Shown: positions 54,014 to 63,892, counted from the first letter of the stretch. The stretch is DNA of 64,000 nt from Peptoniphilus gorbachii (GCF_016908115.1 NZ_JAFBDH010000001.1:62001-126000), one strand, 5' to 3'. Notes: a model not told the origin generated them from the letters alone. A program made the numbers and translations.

Positions 54014-55801
54014 TTATTCTTCTTTTTCCTTTTCTAAAACTTTAATATGAACTTCTTCTAATTGTTTTTCTGATAAAGAAGTTGGTGCACCAGTTAATAG
54101 ACAAGTTGCAGCTTGAGTCTTTGGAAAAGCAATTACATCTCTAATGCTCTTAGCATCTGTAAATAGCATTACAAGTCTATCTAAGCCATAAGCAAGTCCT
54201 CCATGTGGTGGTGCTCCATATTTAAAAGCTTCTAATAGGAATCCAAATTTTTCTTTAGCTTCTTCTTCTGAAAGTCCCAAAGCTTCAAACATTTTTTCTT
54301 GGATTTCTGGATCATTAATTCTAATACTTCCTCCACCCATTTCATCTCCATTTATTACAATGTCATAAGCCTTTGCTCTTGCATTTTCCTTATCGGTAGT
54401 AAGTTTATCTACATCTTTGTCTAATGGACTTGTGAAAGGATGGTGCATTGCAACATATCTTTCTTCTTCTTCGTCATATTCAAATAGAGGGAATTCTGTT
54501 ATCCATGTAAGTTTATAATCATTAGGATCAATTAAATCCATATCTCTTGCAATTTTATTACGAAGATTTCCAAGTCCGCTGTAAACAACAGAGTTTTTAT
54601 CAGCTAAAATCAATATTAAATCGCCTTTTTTTGCATCAAAACCTTTAATAATTTCATTCATTTTTTCTTCAGATAAGAATTTTGCAATTGGAGAATCTAT
54701 CTCTTCATCAACTCTAATCCAAGATAGGCCCATTGCCTTAAAATCTTTGACAAAGGATTCTAATTTTTTAACTTGTTTCTTTGAATAAAATTCACTTCCA
54801 CCATTAACATTAATTCCTCTGACACTTTTGCCCTTTTCTGTGTTTGATTCAAATACTTTAAATCCACAGTCCTTGACAAGATGAGATATGTCGTGAAGTT
54901 CCATGCCAAATCTTAAATCCGGCTTGTCTACTCCAAATCTATCCATGGCTTCAGAATATTTCATTCTCTTTATTGGAAGTTCAATGTCTTTATTTAAAAT
55001 TTCTTTAAATAATCTTTGTAAAAATCTTTCATTAATTTCCATTACATCTTCTTCAGTTACAAAGCTAAGTTCCATGTCAATTTGCGTGAACTCAGGTTGT
55101 CTATTTGCCCTTAAATCTTCGTCTCTAAAGCATTTTGTAATTTGGATATATCTATCTAGTCCTGCAACCATTAAAAGTTGTTTCATTAGTTGTGGAGATT
55201 GAGGAAGGGCATAAAACTCTCCAGGATTAACTCTACTTGGAACTAAATAGTCTCTTGCTCCTTCAGGAGTTGGCTTAGTTAACATTGGTGTTTCAACTTC
55301 AATAAATCCATTTTCATAGAAGAAGTCACGAGTAATTTTGTAAATCTTAGAACGAATCATGAGATTTTTTTGCATACTTGGCTTTCTAAGGTCTAAAGTT
55401 CTATATTTTAATCTCATATTTTCAGAAACATTGTCATTATCCTTTACATAAATTGGTGGAACTTCAGATTCACTTAAAATTTTAAGTTCGCTGGCAAGGA
55501 CTTCAACTCTTCCTGTTTCAAGTTCTTCATTTATTGATGATCTCATCCTAACTTTTCCCTTTACAGCAATTACAAATTCCCCACGAAGATGTGATGCCTT
55601 TTCTAAAAGCTCATCTGAAGATGTGTCATCAAAAACAATTTGTGCAATTCCACTTCTATCTCTAAGGTCAACGAAAATTATTGAGCCAAGGGATCTTTGT
55701 TTTGCAACCCAGCCCATTAAGGTAACTTCCTTTGAAATCATTTCTTCTGAAATCTCATTACAATAGTTAGATCTCTTGAGATTTCCCATTTTTTCAGCCA
55801 T
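54014..55801 (-). CDS. aspS: Aspartyl-tRNA synthetase, bacterial type
   Basis: Class II synthetase charging tRNA-Asp. 595 residues with the OB anticodon-binding domain (EVTLMGWVAKQRSLGSIIFVDLRDRSG), motif 2 (CFRDEDLRANRQPEFTQIDMELSF), the GAD insertion and motif 3 (GGLAYGLDRLVMLF). AGGAGG precedes ATG. Leader of about 100 nt with a hairpin but no T-box. hisS, its usual upstream neighbour in Firmicutes, is not here. Confidence 0.97.
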   Translation of the reverse strand: MAEKMGNLKRSNYCNEISEEMISKEVTLMGWVAKQRSLGSIIFVDLRDRSGIAQIVFDDTSSDELLEKASHLRGEFVIAVKGKVRMRSSINEELETGRVEVLASELKILSESEVPPIYVKDNDNVSENMRLKYRTLDLRKPSMQKNLMIRSKIYKITRDFFYENGFIEVETPMLTKPTPEGARDYLVPSRVNPGEFYALPQSPQLMKQLLMVAGLDRYIQITKCFRDEDLRANRQPEFTQIDMELSFVTEEDVMEINERFLQRLFKEILNKDIELPIKRMKYSEAMDRFGVDKPDLRFGMELHDISHLVKDCGFKVFESNTEKGKSVRGINVNGGSEFYSKKQVKKLESFVKDFKAMGLSWIRVDEEIDSPIAKFLSEEKMNEIIKGFDAKKGDLILILADKNSVVYSGLGNLRNKIARDMDLIDPNDYKLTWITEFPLFEYDEEEERYVAMHHPFTSPLDKDVDKLTTDKENARAKAYDIVINGDEMGGGSIRINDPEIQEKMFEALGLSEEEAKEKFGFLLEAFKYGAPPHGGLAYGLDRLVMLFTDAKSIRDVIAFPKTQAATCLLTGAPTSLSEKQLEEVHIKVLEKEKEE

Positions 55802-55821
55802 ATTTCCTCCTAAAAATTAAA

Positions 55822-55845
55822 CTCCAAGCCTCAAATGGTTTGGAG
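55822..55845 (-). promoter_or_regulatory. Hairpin in the aspS leader
   Basis: CTCCAA at 55822-55827 pairs with TTGGAG at 55840-55845, with two more inner pairs, followed on the - strand by a T-rich stretch before the ribosome site. It may be a weak attenuator; the conserved T-box sequences are absent. Confidence 0.35.
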
Positions 55846-55913
55846 CTTATTCGTTAAAATATAAATAAACGATTAGCAATTTATATTATTTATTTCCATA
55901 AAATTCTATTTTA

Positions 55914-55942
55914 ATTATAAAACAAGGTCTCTTAAAATTCAA
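55914..55942 (-). promoter_or_regulatory. Promoter of the aspS operon
   Basis: On the - strand: TTGAAT (55942-55937), 17 bp spacer, perfect TATAAT (55919-55914). It directly follows the end of the Mur ligase gene. Confidence 0.65.
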
Positions 55943-55944
55943 CT

Positions 55945-57480
55945 TTAACAGATTCTACTATCAATTCTTTGAGAAAATCCGCAAATATCTTTAACTTTAT
56001 TTTCTCTTAATAGTTTTTCCTTTACAAATTTTGCACCCTTATCCATTCCCTGGCAGCCTGCAAGTAAAAGTACATCCCCATTATTTAATAAGTCAATGGA
56101 ACTATTTATAGCTTCTTCTAAAGTATTATAGATTTTACAATCAATATTATTTTCACTTAAAATCTTCTTAAAAATATTTAATTCATCTTCTGTAACTTTA
56201 TCCTTTTCCTTAACAATTTCTTTTGATAAAGTTGCAGATATAGATTTTGGTTTTAAAACTTTGATCCACTTAACTAATCTTTCTGTAATTTCTCTATTGA
56301 CTTCCACTCCCCTATGTCCTCTTATGGCATATAAGATATTTAAATCCTTATAATCCATCATTCTTAGAGTTTCCATTGTTGCGTCGATGTTTTTTTCATT
56401 TGCAAAATGATCGTCTAAAATTTTAAAATCTTCATCGAAGATAAGTTCAAATCTTCTTTCAACACCCTTGAAATTTTTTAAAGCTTTTGTAATTATATCT
56501 TTTTTTACATCTAAACATAGTGCCACAATAATAGCAACTACAGAATTCATAACTGAAGAATAACCAACTGATCCAAGTTCAACTTTAAAGCTTGATTTCT
56601 TTATTGTAAAATCTTTTAATTTTACATCTCTATTTATGTTAAATAAAAATTTTCCCTTACCAGTAGTTAAATCTAAATCAGAAATTCCAAAATCTGCCCC
56701 ATCATTTTCAAGAGAAAAAGATAAAACTTTGGCCTTAGTTTTTTCTTTTAAAGAATAAATCATTTCATCATCAGCATTTAAAATAGCAAGAGCATCTTTT
56801 TTAGCATGCCTAATTAGTCTTGATTTATAGTGAAAATATTTTTCAAAGCTTCCATGTTGATCAATATGTTCTCTGCCAAGATTATTAAAGGTTACTATAT
56901 CAAAATCAATATTTTTATCTCTAAATAGTTCTTGTGCTGAAGATGATACTTCCATAGTAACGTCAGTTATATTTTTATCAAGCATATCTCTAAAATATGA
57001 CTGAAGAGTGAGTGACTCTGGTGTTGTAAGTATTGATGGAATTTTTACATCTTTATATCTAGTGAGGACTGTACCTATCATTCCAGTTTCTCTTTTGTCT
57101 TCTTTTAAAATTGAATCCACCATAAAGGCAGTAGTTGTCTTTCCGTTTGTCGCTGTAATTCCAATTACATTCATTTCTTTTGAAGGATTTTTATAAAAAT
57201 TTGTAGCCATATCTGCAAGGGCAATTCTAGAATTTTTAACTTTTATTTGTTTGATATCAACATCAACAAAATCTTCTACAAGGGCAAATTCTGCTCCAAG
57301 TTCTTTTGCCTTTTTTATATATTTATGACCGTCTGTTACATATCCTTTTATTGCAACAAAAATAGCGCCTTCTACTACATCCTTAGTATGGAAGGTGATT
57401 TCTTTTACATCTTTATTTTCATCAATTTTAAAATTTGTATGGACAATATTTATATTTTTTAAAATTTCACTTAATTTCAA
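55945..57480 (-). CDS. Divergent MurE-like Mur ligase
   Basis: 511 residues with the three-domain plan of UDP-MurNAc-dipeptide ligases: N-domain (FHTKDVVEGAIFVAIKGYVTDGHKYI), ATP-binding domain with GITATNGKTTT, MEVSSSAQEL and NLGREHIDQHGSFEKYF, and a C-domain. Several MurE marks are changed: SSSAQ for SSHAL, DDHFAN where DYAHTP is usual, IRGHRGVEV where the G-D-R-x-K/R loop is expected, and no DNPR substrate motif. It may be the cell's MurE for a residue other than diaminopimelate, or a paralogue acting on another peptide. Last gene of the recJ-relA operon. Confidence 0.78.
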   Translation of the reverse strand: MKLSEILKNINIVHTNFKIDENKDVKEITFHTKDVVEGAIFVAIKGYVTDGHKYIKKAKELGAEFALVEDFVDVDIKQIKVKNSRIALADMATNFYKNPSKEMNVIGITATNGKTTTAFMVDSILKEDKRETGMIGTVLTRYKDVKIPSILTTPESLTLQSYFRDMLDKNITDVTMEVSSSAQELFRDKNIDFDIVTFNNLGREHIDQHGSFEKYFHYKSRLIRHAKKDALAILNADDEMIYSLKEKTKAKVLSFSLENDGADFGISDLDLTTGKGKFLFNINRDVKLKDFTIKKSSFKVELGSVGYSSVMNSVVAIIVALCLDVKKDIITKALKNFKGVERRFELIFDEDFKILDDHFANEKNIDATMETLRMMDYKDLNILYAIRGHRGVEVNREITERLVKWIKVLKPKSISATLSKEIVKEKDKVTEDELNIFKKILSENNIDCKIYNTLEEAINSSIDLLNNGDVLLLAGCQGMDKGAKFVKEKLLRENKVKDICGFSQRIDSRIC

Positions 57481-57482
57481 AA

Positions 57483-58811
57483 TTATCTCCTCTTTAAAAA
57501 ATCTTCAAGATTTTTAGAATTTATACTTCTCTTAAATTTCCCCTGGAAATCTAATATTTTTGTGCTAGCTCCAAGTCCAAATCCAATAATATTTTCAAGC
57601 TCTTCCATCATTACAATATTATAAATTGAAGAAGATCTTTTTTTTGCATAGCCAATATTTTCTGAACTAATTACTGATTTTTTTTGTCTGTAAAGATAAT
57701 AAGGCTCATAAGTTGAAGCTAGCATTAGACTTTTTGATTCTTCAATTAGACTATTATAATCTTCTTCATTAAAATAAGAATTTTCAAAAAGTTTAGAACC
57801 GTTTTTTAGTGCCAAGGTGTGTAGTGTAATATTTTCTGGTGAATATTCAATAGCTTTTTTTATTGAATTTAAAATACTTTCTTTACTTTCACCAGGAAGA
57901 CCCATTATTAAATCCATGTTTATTACATCAAAACCAATTTCTCTCGCTTTATAAAACCAATAACTAAAATCTTTATTAGACACTCTATTTAATTTACCTA
58001 TGACTTCTTCGTTAAAGCTTTGTGGATTTAAACTAATTCGATTTACTCCCTTTGACTTTAACATTTCTAAGATTTCTATACTAAGACTATCTATTCTTCC
58101 ACACTCAACAGTAAATTCTTGTGTTCTTCCAAACTTTTCTAAGACTGCATCAATAATTTTCTCTAAATTTTCTTTTCCTATTGCTGTTGGCGTTCCACCG
58201 CCAATATAAATAGAATTTGGAAATTCAGAAAAATCTAAATTGTAATTTTTTATATCATAAATTAAATTTTTAGTGTAAACGTCTATTTTTTCTTTATTTT
58301 TAATAGTTGTATCAAAGGAACAATATAGGCATCTGCTTGGACAAAATGGAATATGAACATAGACATTGTAATAATTTAAATTTGAATTTTCTCGAACTTT
58401 TTCTTGATTTTTATAAATTCGATATAAAAAATCTCCTTCAGCTTTATTTATCCTATACTTATCAAATAATATTCTAATTGAATCTTCATAAGTATAACTT
58501 TTAAAAATTTTTGAAAGTAATTTTAAGGGTCTTACTCCAGTTAAAATACCAAAACTAGAGTCAAAATATTCATAATTACTAAATAAATCAAATAAATATC
58601 TCTTTATAATAAAGTGGGGCTTTTCATTTTTTATATCTAGCTTTGTGCTTTTATTAATTTTCTCTCCAAAAATATCAATAAAGAGAAAATCGTTATGAAC
58701 ATCAATTTTTAAGTTCAAGTCTAGTTTTTTATAACTCTTAGGAAGTTTCATCCTAAAAAATTCAAAAATTGATTTTTTTAAACCTTCACTTTCATTTTCT
58801 ATTACAATCAT
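57483..58811 (-). CDS. hemZ: HemZ-like radical SAM coproporphyrinogen dehydrogenase family protein
   Basis: 442 residues: an N-terminal extension with GILTGVRPLKLL, typical of HemZ, then the radical SAM core with CPSRCLYCSF (CxxxCxxC), YIGGGTPTAI and HTLALKNGSKLF. HemZ-like proteins are usually annotated as oxygen-independent coproporphyrinogen III oxidases, but whether they make haem is unproven in many anaerobes, and no haem genes are near. ATGA-type overlap with the MBL gene. Confidence 0.85.
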   Translation of the reverse strand: MIVIENESEGLKKSIFEFFRMKLPKSYKKLDLNLKIDVHNDFLFIDIFGEKINKSTKLDIKNEKPHFIIKRYLFDLFSNYEYFDSSFGILTGVRPLKLLSKIFKSYTYEDSIRILFDKYRINKAEGDFLYRIYKNQEKVRENSNLNYYNVYVHIPFCPSRCLYCSFDTTIKNKEKIDVYTKNLIYDIKNYNLDFSEFPNSIYIGGGTPTAIGKENLEKIIDAVLEKFGRTQEFTVECGRIDSLSIEILEMLKSKGVNRISLNPQSFNEEVIGKLNRVSNKDFSYWFYKAREIGFDVINMDLIMGLPGESKESILNSIKKAIEYSPENITLHTLALKNGSKLFENSYFNEEDYNSLIEESKSLMLASTYEPYYLYRQKKSVISSENIGYAKKRSSSIYNIVMMEELENIIGFGLGASTKILDFQGKFKRSINSKNLEDFLKRR

Positions 58812-59434
58812 AGTCTTCTTAAATAAGGATTTGTCATCTTTTCATAGCTCATTTGTGATTCTGGACCATGACCAGATAGCACATAGATATCATCATCTAA
58901 TTCCTTTAATTTTTTGAGAGATTCCATCATAAGACTATTATCTGATTCAGGAAAGTCAGTTCTCCCAATGGAGCCATTAAATAAAGTATCTCCTGCAAAT
59001 AAATAATTTTTGAAAAGATAACAAACTGATCCAATAGTGTGCCCTGGACTTGCAATTACCTTAATTTTATCATCTGAAAAAGGAATTTCATCTCCATCAT
59101 TTACAAAAACATCAACATTTGCGGCTTCAATTTGAAGACCAAAGGCAGACTCTCTAACTTCTTTTGGATTTTCCAAAAAGTTTCTGTCATTTTTATGAAG
59201 ATATATTGGAGCTTTAAATCTTTTCTTTAAAGCAGCAACTGCTCCAACATGATCAAAATGACCATGAGTTAAAAGAATATACTTTATATTTAAATCATTT
59301 TTTTCAATTGCTTCTATAATATTTTCACTTGAAGCACCTGGGTCAACTATAAAAGCGTCTTTATTTTCGTCAAAGAGAATAAAACAATTTTCTTGTAGTT
59401 CTCCAACAACTAATTTTATAATTTTATATTCCAT
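58808..59434 (-). CDS. MBL-fold metallohydrolase (glyoxalase II-like)
   Basis: 208 residues of the metallo-beta-lactamase fold with THGHFDHVGA, IVDPGA, PGHTIGSVCY, GDTLFNGSIGRTDFP and LSGHGPES, all the usual metal ligands. It matches the small YcbL-type hydrolases found between dtd and hemZ in Clostridia-like genomes. Natural substrate unknown; thioester hydrolysis is likely. Confidence 0.88.
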   Translation of the reverse strand: MEYKIIKLVVGELQENCFILFDENKDAFIVDPGASSENIIEAIEKNDLNIKYILLTHGHFDHVGAVAALKKRFKAPIYLHKNDRNFLENPKEVRESAFGLQIEAANVDVFVNDGDEIPFSDDKIKVIASPGHTIGSVCYLFKNYLFAGDTLFNGSIGRTDFPESDNSLMMESLKKLKELDDDIYVLSGHGPESQMSYEKMTNPYLRRL

Positions 59435-59441
59435 AATTCAC

Positions 59442-59891
59442 CTAAAATTCCTTATTTGAATCCAATAAAATTGTAACAGGTCCATCATTAATAAGCTCAA
59501 CATCCATATCAGCACCATATTCTCCATGAGAAACTTTTACATTTAAATTCTCAAGTTCATCAATAAATTTTTCATATAAAATAATTCCTTCATCGAATTT
59601 TGCTGAACGAACATAAGATGGTCTGTTGCCCTTTCTTGCATCTCCATATAAAGTAAATTGACTTACAAGAAGAATTTCTAATCCATAATCTAGAAGTGAT
59701 TTATTCATGACTCCATTTTCATCATCAAAAATTCTAAGCTTTGTCACTTTTTTTAGAATATAATCTAAATCTTTTTCATCATCACCAACTTCAACTCCAA
59801 GGAGCACCATTAGTCCCTTATCTATTTTTGAAATAACTTTCCCGTCAACAGACACACTGGACCTTTTTACTCTTTGAACTACTGCTCGCAT
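59442..59891 (-). CDS. dtd: D-aminoacyl-tRNA deacylase
   Basis: Removes D-amino acids (and glycine from tRNA-Ala) from mischarged tRNAs. 149 residues, family length, with MRAVVQRVKRSSVSVDG, the active-site SQFTLYGDARKGNRPSY and NDGPVTILLDS. Four bases after relA, the common relA-dtd order. Confidence 0.96.
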   Translation of the reverse strand: MRAVVQRVKRSSVSVDGKVISKIDKGLMVLLGVEVGDDEKDLDYILKKVTKLRIFDDENGVMNKSLLDYGLEILLVSQFTLYGDARKGNRPSYVRSAKFDEGIILYEKFIDELENLNVKVSHGEYGADMDVELINDGPVTILLDSNKEF

Positions 59892-59895
59892 TATA

Positions 59896-62040
59896 TCACG
59901 CCTTTACTCTATATACCTCGAGAACATTATTTATTCTCTTTAATTTTTCAATTAGTCTTTCTAGTTCATCACTATTTGTGATTTCAACAGTGATGTCTAT
60001 TACTGCATCTCCATTTTTTATTACTTTGGCATTTAAATAGGAAATACTTAACCTAGAATTATTTACTCTATTGGCAATATCACCGATAACATTTGGCTTA
60101 TCAAAGGCTCTTATTTCAATTGATGCGCTATAACTAGTTGCATTACTGCTTTGCCATTTTACCTCTACTAGTCTTGAAGGATCCACATTATTTTGCATAT
60201 TTTTGCAATCTTTTCTGTGAACTGATATACCTCTTCCTATAGTGATATATCCCACAATATCATCACCTGGAACTGGTGTACAGCATTTTGCAATCCTAAC
60301 ATTAACACCATCAACACCTTTAACTTCTATACCCTGATTATTGTATCTTTTTCGAGATTGAACAATTTCTTCTACATCTTTTTCATCTTTTTTGTAAAAT
60401 TTATTATAAATATCTTCTAATTTTGCTGTAACTTGTGCCGTTGTTATAGTTCCAAAACCAACCGCCGCATACATTTCGTCTAAGTTAAGCATATTTAATT
60501 TATGTCTAACTTCTTCAAGCCAGTCATCTCGCAAAATTTTATGAACTTGATATCCTTGTTTTCTTACTTCTTTTTCAATTGCATCTCTTCCTCTCTCAAT
60601 GTTCTTTTCTTTGTCCTTAACCTTAAAATATTGAGAGATTTTTTTGCGGGCTTGAGGACTTTTTACAATTTTTAACCAATCAAGAGATGGACTAGTATTA
60701 GGATTTGTTATTACATCTACTATATTTCCACTTTGAAGTGTATAATTTAATGGCACAATTCTACCATTTACTTTTGCACCAACACATGTGTTTCCAACTT
60801 GAGAGTGAATTCTATAAGCAAAGTCAATTGGAGTTGAACCTTCAGGTAGATTTATAACATCTCCTCTTGGTGTAAATACAAAAACTTCATCGGCAAAGAA
60901 ATCAATTTTTAAGGTGTCCATAAAATCTCCAGGATCATTTAAATCTTTTTGCCATTCTAAAAGTTGTCTAAGCCAAGTTAAATTTTCATCAAAAGCTGTT
61001 TCCTTTGAAACGCCAGCTTTATATTTCCAATGAGCTGCGATACCATATTCAGCAGTTTGATGCATCTCATAAGTTCTAATTTGAACTTCAAAAGTTTCTC
61101 CATTATTATCAATTACAGTTGTGTGAAGAGATTGGTACTTATTAGGCTTAGGCATTGCAATGTAATCTTTAAATCTACCTGGAATAGGTTTAAAAAGTGT
61201 ATGGACAACACCAAGTGCCCCATAACAATCTTTTACTGAATGAGTTAAGATTCTAACTGCAGAAAGGTCATAGATTTCATCAAAAACCTTGCCCTTTTTC
61301 TTCATTTTTTTATAAATGGAATAAAAATTCTTTGGTCTTCCCTTTATTTCACACTCAATTCCAACTTTTTTTAAGTTTTCTTCAAGCTCAGCAATGATAT
61401 GGTTAATAAGATCTTCTCTTTCATTTCTTCTCTTATTTACCATTTCTACAAGTTCATAGTAGCCTTCTTCATCTAAGTATCTAAGAGATAAATCTTCAAG
61501 CTCCCACTTGATTCTACTCATACCAAGTCTATCGGCAATTGGAGCATAAATCTCAACAGTTTCTGTTGCCTTTTCGATTTTTTTAGCATCAGTCATGTAT
61601 TCAAGTGTTCTCATATTATGAAGTCTATCAGCAAGCTTTACTATTATTACTCTAATATCCTTTGCCATGGCAAGAACCATTTTTCTAATATTTTCAGCTT
61701 GCTTTTCTTCTTTATTTTTATAATTTAATTTTTTTAATTTAGTAACTCCATCAACTAAATCAGCAATTTCTTGACCAAATTCATTTTTAATATCCTCTAA
61801 AGTTACATCAGTATCTTCAACAACATCGTGAAGAAGACCAGCAACAATAGTAGCAGTATCCATATTCATATCAGCCAGTATTAAACTTACATTTAGTGGA
61901 TGAATTATATAATCTTCTCCAGAATTTCTCTTTTGTTCTTTATGGTGTTCTTCAGCCAATTTATATGCTCGATTTATCATATCAAAATCTGCATTTTCAT
62001 TATAGGATTTTACTTTTTTAATTAAATCATCTATTAACAT
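59896..62040 (-). CDS. relA: Bifunctional (p)ppGpp synthetase/hydrolase (RelA/SpoT family)
   Basis: Makes and degrades the stringent-response alarmones. Start chosen at ATG 62040 (MLIDDLIKKV) 6 nt after AGGTG; GTG 62049 is also in frame. 714 residues: HD hydrolase (GLLHDVVEDT, ADRLHNMRTLEYM), synthetase (RFKDYIAMPKPNKYQSLHTTV), TGS domain (VINLPEGSTPIDFAYRIHSQVG), helical and RIS regions, and a C-terminal ACT domain. HD residues are intact, so both activities are expected. apt, which often lies between recJ and relA, is missing; relA overlaps recJ. Confidence 0.97.
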   Translation of the reverse strand: MLIDDLIKKVKSYNENADFDMINRAYKLAEEHHKEQKRNSGEDYIIHPLNVSLILADMNMDTATIVAGLLHDVVEDTDVTLEDIKNEFGQEIADLVDGVTKLKKLNYKNKEEKQAENIRKMVLAMAKDIRVIIVKLADRLHNMRTLEYMTDAKKIEKATETVEIYAPIADRLGMSRIKWELEDLSLRYLDEEGYYELVEMVNKRRNEREDLINHIIAELEENLKKVGIECEIKGRPKNFYSIYKKMKKKGKVFDEIYDLSAVRILTHSVKDCYGALGVVHTLFKPIPGRFKDYIAMPKPNKYQSLHTTVIDNNGETFEVQIRTYEMHQTAEYGIAAHWKYKAGVSKETAFDENLTWLRQLLEWQKDLNDPGDFMDTLKIDFFADEVFVFTPRGDVINLPEGSTPIDFAYRIHSQVGNTCVGAKVNGRIVPLNYTLQSGNIVDVITNPNTSPSLDWLKIVKSPQARKKISQYFKVKDKEKNIERGRDAIEKEVRKQGYQVHKILRDDWLEEVRHKLNMLNLDEMYAAVGFGTITTAQVTAKLEDIYNKFYKKDEKDVEEIVQSRKRYNNQGIEVKGVDGVNVRIAKCCTPVPGDDIVGYITIGRGISVHRKDCKNMQNNVDPSRLVEVKWQSSNATSYSASIEIRAFDKPNVIGDIANRVNNSRLSISYLNAKVIKNGDAVIDITVEITNSDELERLIEKLKRINNVLEVYRVKA

Positions 62041-63814
62041 TTTTATCACCTGTAATTCTATAATTTTTAATTTTTAATTGAATTGATATATTTCCATTGA
62101 ATTTATTTAACTCTAAATTAAAAATTATATCTATAAAAATATTTGATGGTCTACCTTGAAGTAGCTCCATTATTTCTTCCCTTTCATAATATTTTGCAAG
62201 ATTATTTAAAAATATTTCTGAATCCTCAAATAAAGTTGCTGTGTAACTTATATTATCTTGAGATAAAGTCATTTTTAAAAAATTTTTATTTTTTCCCAAG
62301 ATATTTAATGAATTTATTTTTAAATTTTTAGCACCAAACTTTGGAGCAGAATTTCCATTGCCAAAAGGCGCAAGATTTTCAATTTCTTTAAGTAAATTCA
62401 TGCTAATGTATTTTAATTTTAAATTTCCATCTATATAAATTTTTCTAATTAAATCTTCTTCTGTCAAGTTTTCCTTTTCATCAACATCTTTAATAAAATC
62501 TTCTAAATTTTCAAGAGGGAGTGCAAGTCCACAAGCCATTTTATGGCCACCAAAAGATGTTAAATATTCTTTACACTTAGAGAATTCTTTAAACATGTTA
62601 TATTCTTCTATACTTCTACCGGAGCCTTTAATTAAATCTCTAGAGTCACTTAATACAAGTGTTGGTCTATAATATTTTTCCTTGATCTTTCCTGCAACAA
62701 TACCAAGAATTGATTCATTAAGCCCTTCTACATAAACTATTAGAACCTTGTGTTTATCTAAAAGATTTTCGCTATTAATTTTCTCATCTATGACATTAAA
62801 AGCCTTTATTGTTAATTCTTTTCTTTCATAATTTAGCTCTCTTAATTTTTTAGCTTTTTCAAGTGCCACATTATAATCTTTTTCCAGCAAAAGATCTAAG
62901 ACATACTTAGCTGATTCAAGCCTACCACTAGAATTTATTGTAGGTCCAAGAATAAAACCGAGATGATATACATCTATATCATTTTTCTTTACATCTGAAG
63001 CTTCTATAAGTGCATTTAGTCCAAGGTGTTTAGTCTCTCTTAAATATTTTAAGCCATAAGAGACTATTATTCTATTTTCATTTATAAGTGGCATTACATC
63101 ACAGACAGTGGCAAGAGCAGCAAAGGACAAAAAGTTTTCGTAAAACTCTTCTTTATCAACACCCTTAATTAAAAATAAATACTCAATTAATTTGAAGGCA
63201 ACTACTGCTCCACAAATATCTTCAAAAGGATAAGAACAGGAAGATTGTTTTGGATCAATAACAGCATTGGCATCTGGTATTAACTCTTTTTCTATGTTAT
63301 TTTCAACTATCTTTGGAACTTCATGATGATCAGTTATAACAATATCTATTCCCTTTGACTTTGCATAAAGAACAGCATCACTTGCAGCAATACCATTGTC
63401 ACAAGTGATAATTAAATTTACACCATCATCATATGCTTTATCAATCAAATTATTATTAATGCCGTAGCCATCTTCTACTCTATGAGGAATATCATAGGAT
63501 ACATTTGCTCCAATTCTATTAAGACCAGTATATAGAATATAAGTGGAAGTAACTCCATCAACATCGTAATCACCAATAATTCTAATTTTATTTTTCTTTG
63601 CGAGGTGACTTAAAATTAAATTAGAAGCCTTAACCATATCCTTCAAAAGTATAGGTGAATTTAAATTTGAAAGCTTTGGTTCCAAAAAGCTCTTTATTTC
63701 TTCTTCAGTATTTATTTCTCTATTAAGTAAAATTTTATATATAACATTATTAATGCCCAGTTTTTTATATTCAATTCCTGGGTCACTTTTATTTTTTATA
63801 AACCATCTTTCCAT
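62027..63814 (-). CDS. recJ: Single-stranded-DNA-specific exonuclease RecJ
   Basis: 5'-3' exonuclease on single-stranded DNA, used in recombination and repair. 595 residues: DHH domain (RIIGDYDVDGVTSTYIL, TCDNGIAA, VITDHHEVP, NAVIDPKQ), GPTINSSGRLESA, DHHA1 (SFGGHKMACGLAL) and a C-terminal OB-like domain. GAAGTGGTG precedes ATG. First gene of the recJ-relA-dtd-MBL-hemZ-MurE-like operon. Confidence 0.96.
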   Translation of the reverse strand: MERWFIKNKSDPGIEYKKLGINNVIYKILLNREINTEEEIKSFLEPKLSNLNSPILLKDMVKASNLILSHLAKKNKIRIIGDYDVDGVTSTYILYTGLNRIGANVSYDIPHRVEDGYGINNNLIDKAYDDGVNLIITCDNGIAASDAVLYAKSKGIDIVITDHHEVPKIVENNIEKELIPDANAVIDPKQSSCSYPFEDICGAVVAFKLIEYLFLIKGVDKEEFYENFLSFAALATVCDVMPLINENRIIVSYGLKYLRETKHLGLNALIEASDVKKNDIDVYHLGFILGPTINSSGRLESAKYVLDLLLEKDYNVALEKAKKLRELNYERKELTIKAFNVIDEKINSENLLDKHKVLIVYVEGLNESILGIVAGKIKEKYYRPTLVLSDSRDLIKGSGRSIEEYNMFKEFSKCKEYLTSFGGHKMACGLALPLENLEDFIKDVDEKENLTEEDLIRKIYIDGNLKLKYISMNLLKEIENLAPFGNGNSAPKFGAKNLKINSLNILGKNKNFLKMTLSQDNISYTATLFEDSEIFLNNLAKYYEREEIMELLQGRPSNIFIDIIFNLELNKFNGNISIQLKIKNYRITGDKNVNR

Positions 63815-63839
63815 ATAATCACCACTTCATATAAATTTA

Positions 63840-63868
63840 ATTATATCAAAAATTACCATTAAGGTAAA
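63840..63868 (-). promoter_or_regulatory. Promoter of the recJ-relA operon with overlapping dyad
   Basis: On the - strand: TTTACC (63868-63863), 17 bp spacer, perfect TATAAT (63845-63840). A perfect inverted repeat TTACC-N5-GGTAA (63853-63867) covers the -35 and the start of the spacer and might be an operator. Confidence 0.55.
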
Positions 63869-63892
63869 ACTATTATAAAATTAGTAAAGAAT

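Noticed and set aside
55802-55945. T-box riboswitch before aspS
   Set aside because: No AGGGTGGNACCGCG-like sequence and the leader is too short for the standard T-box fold.
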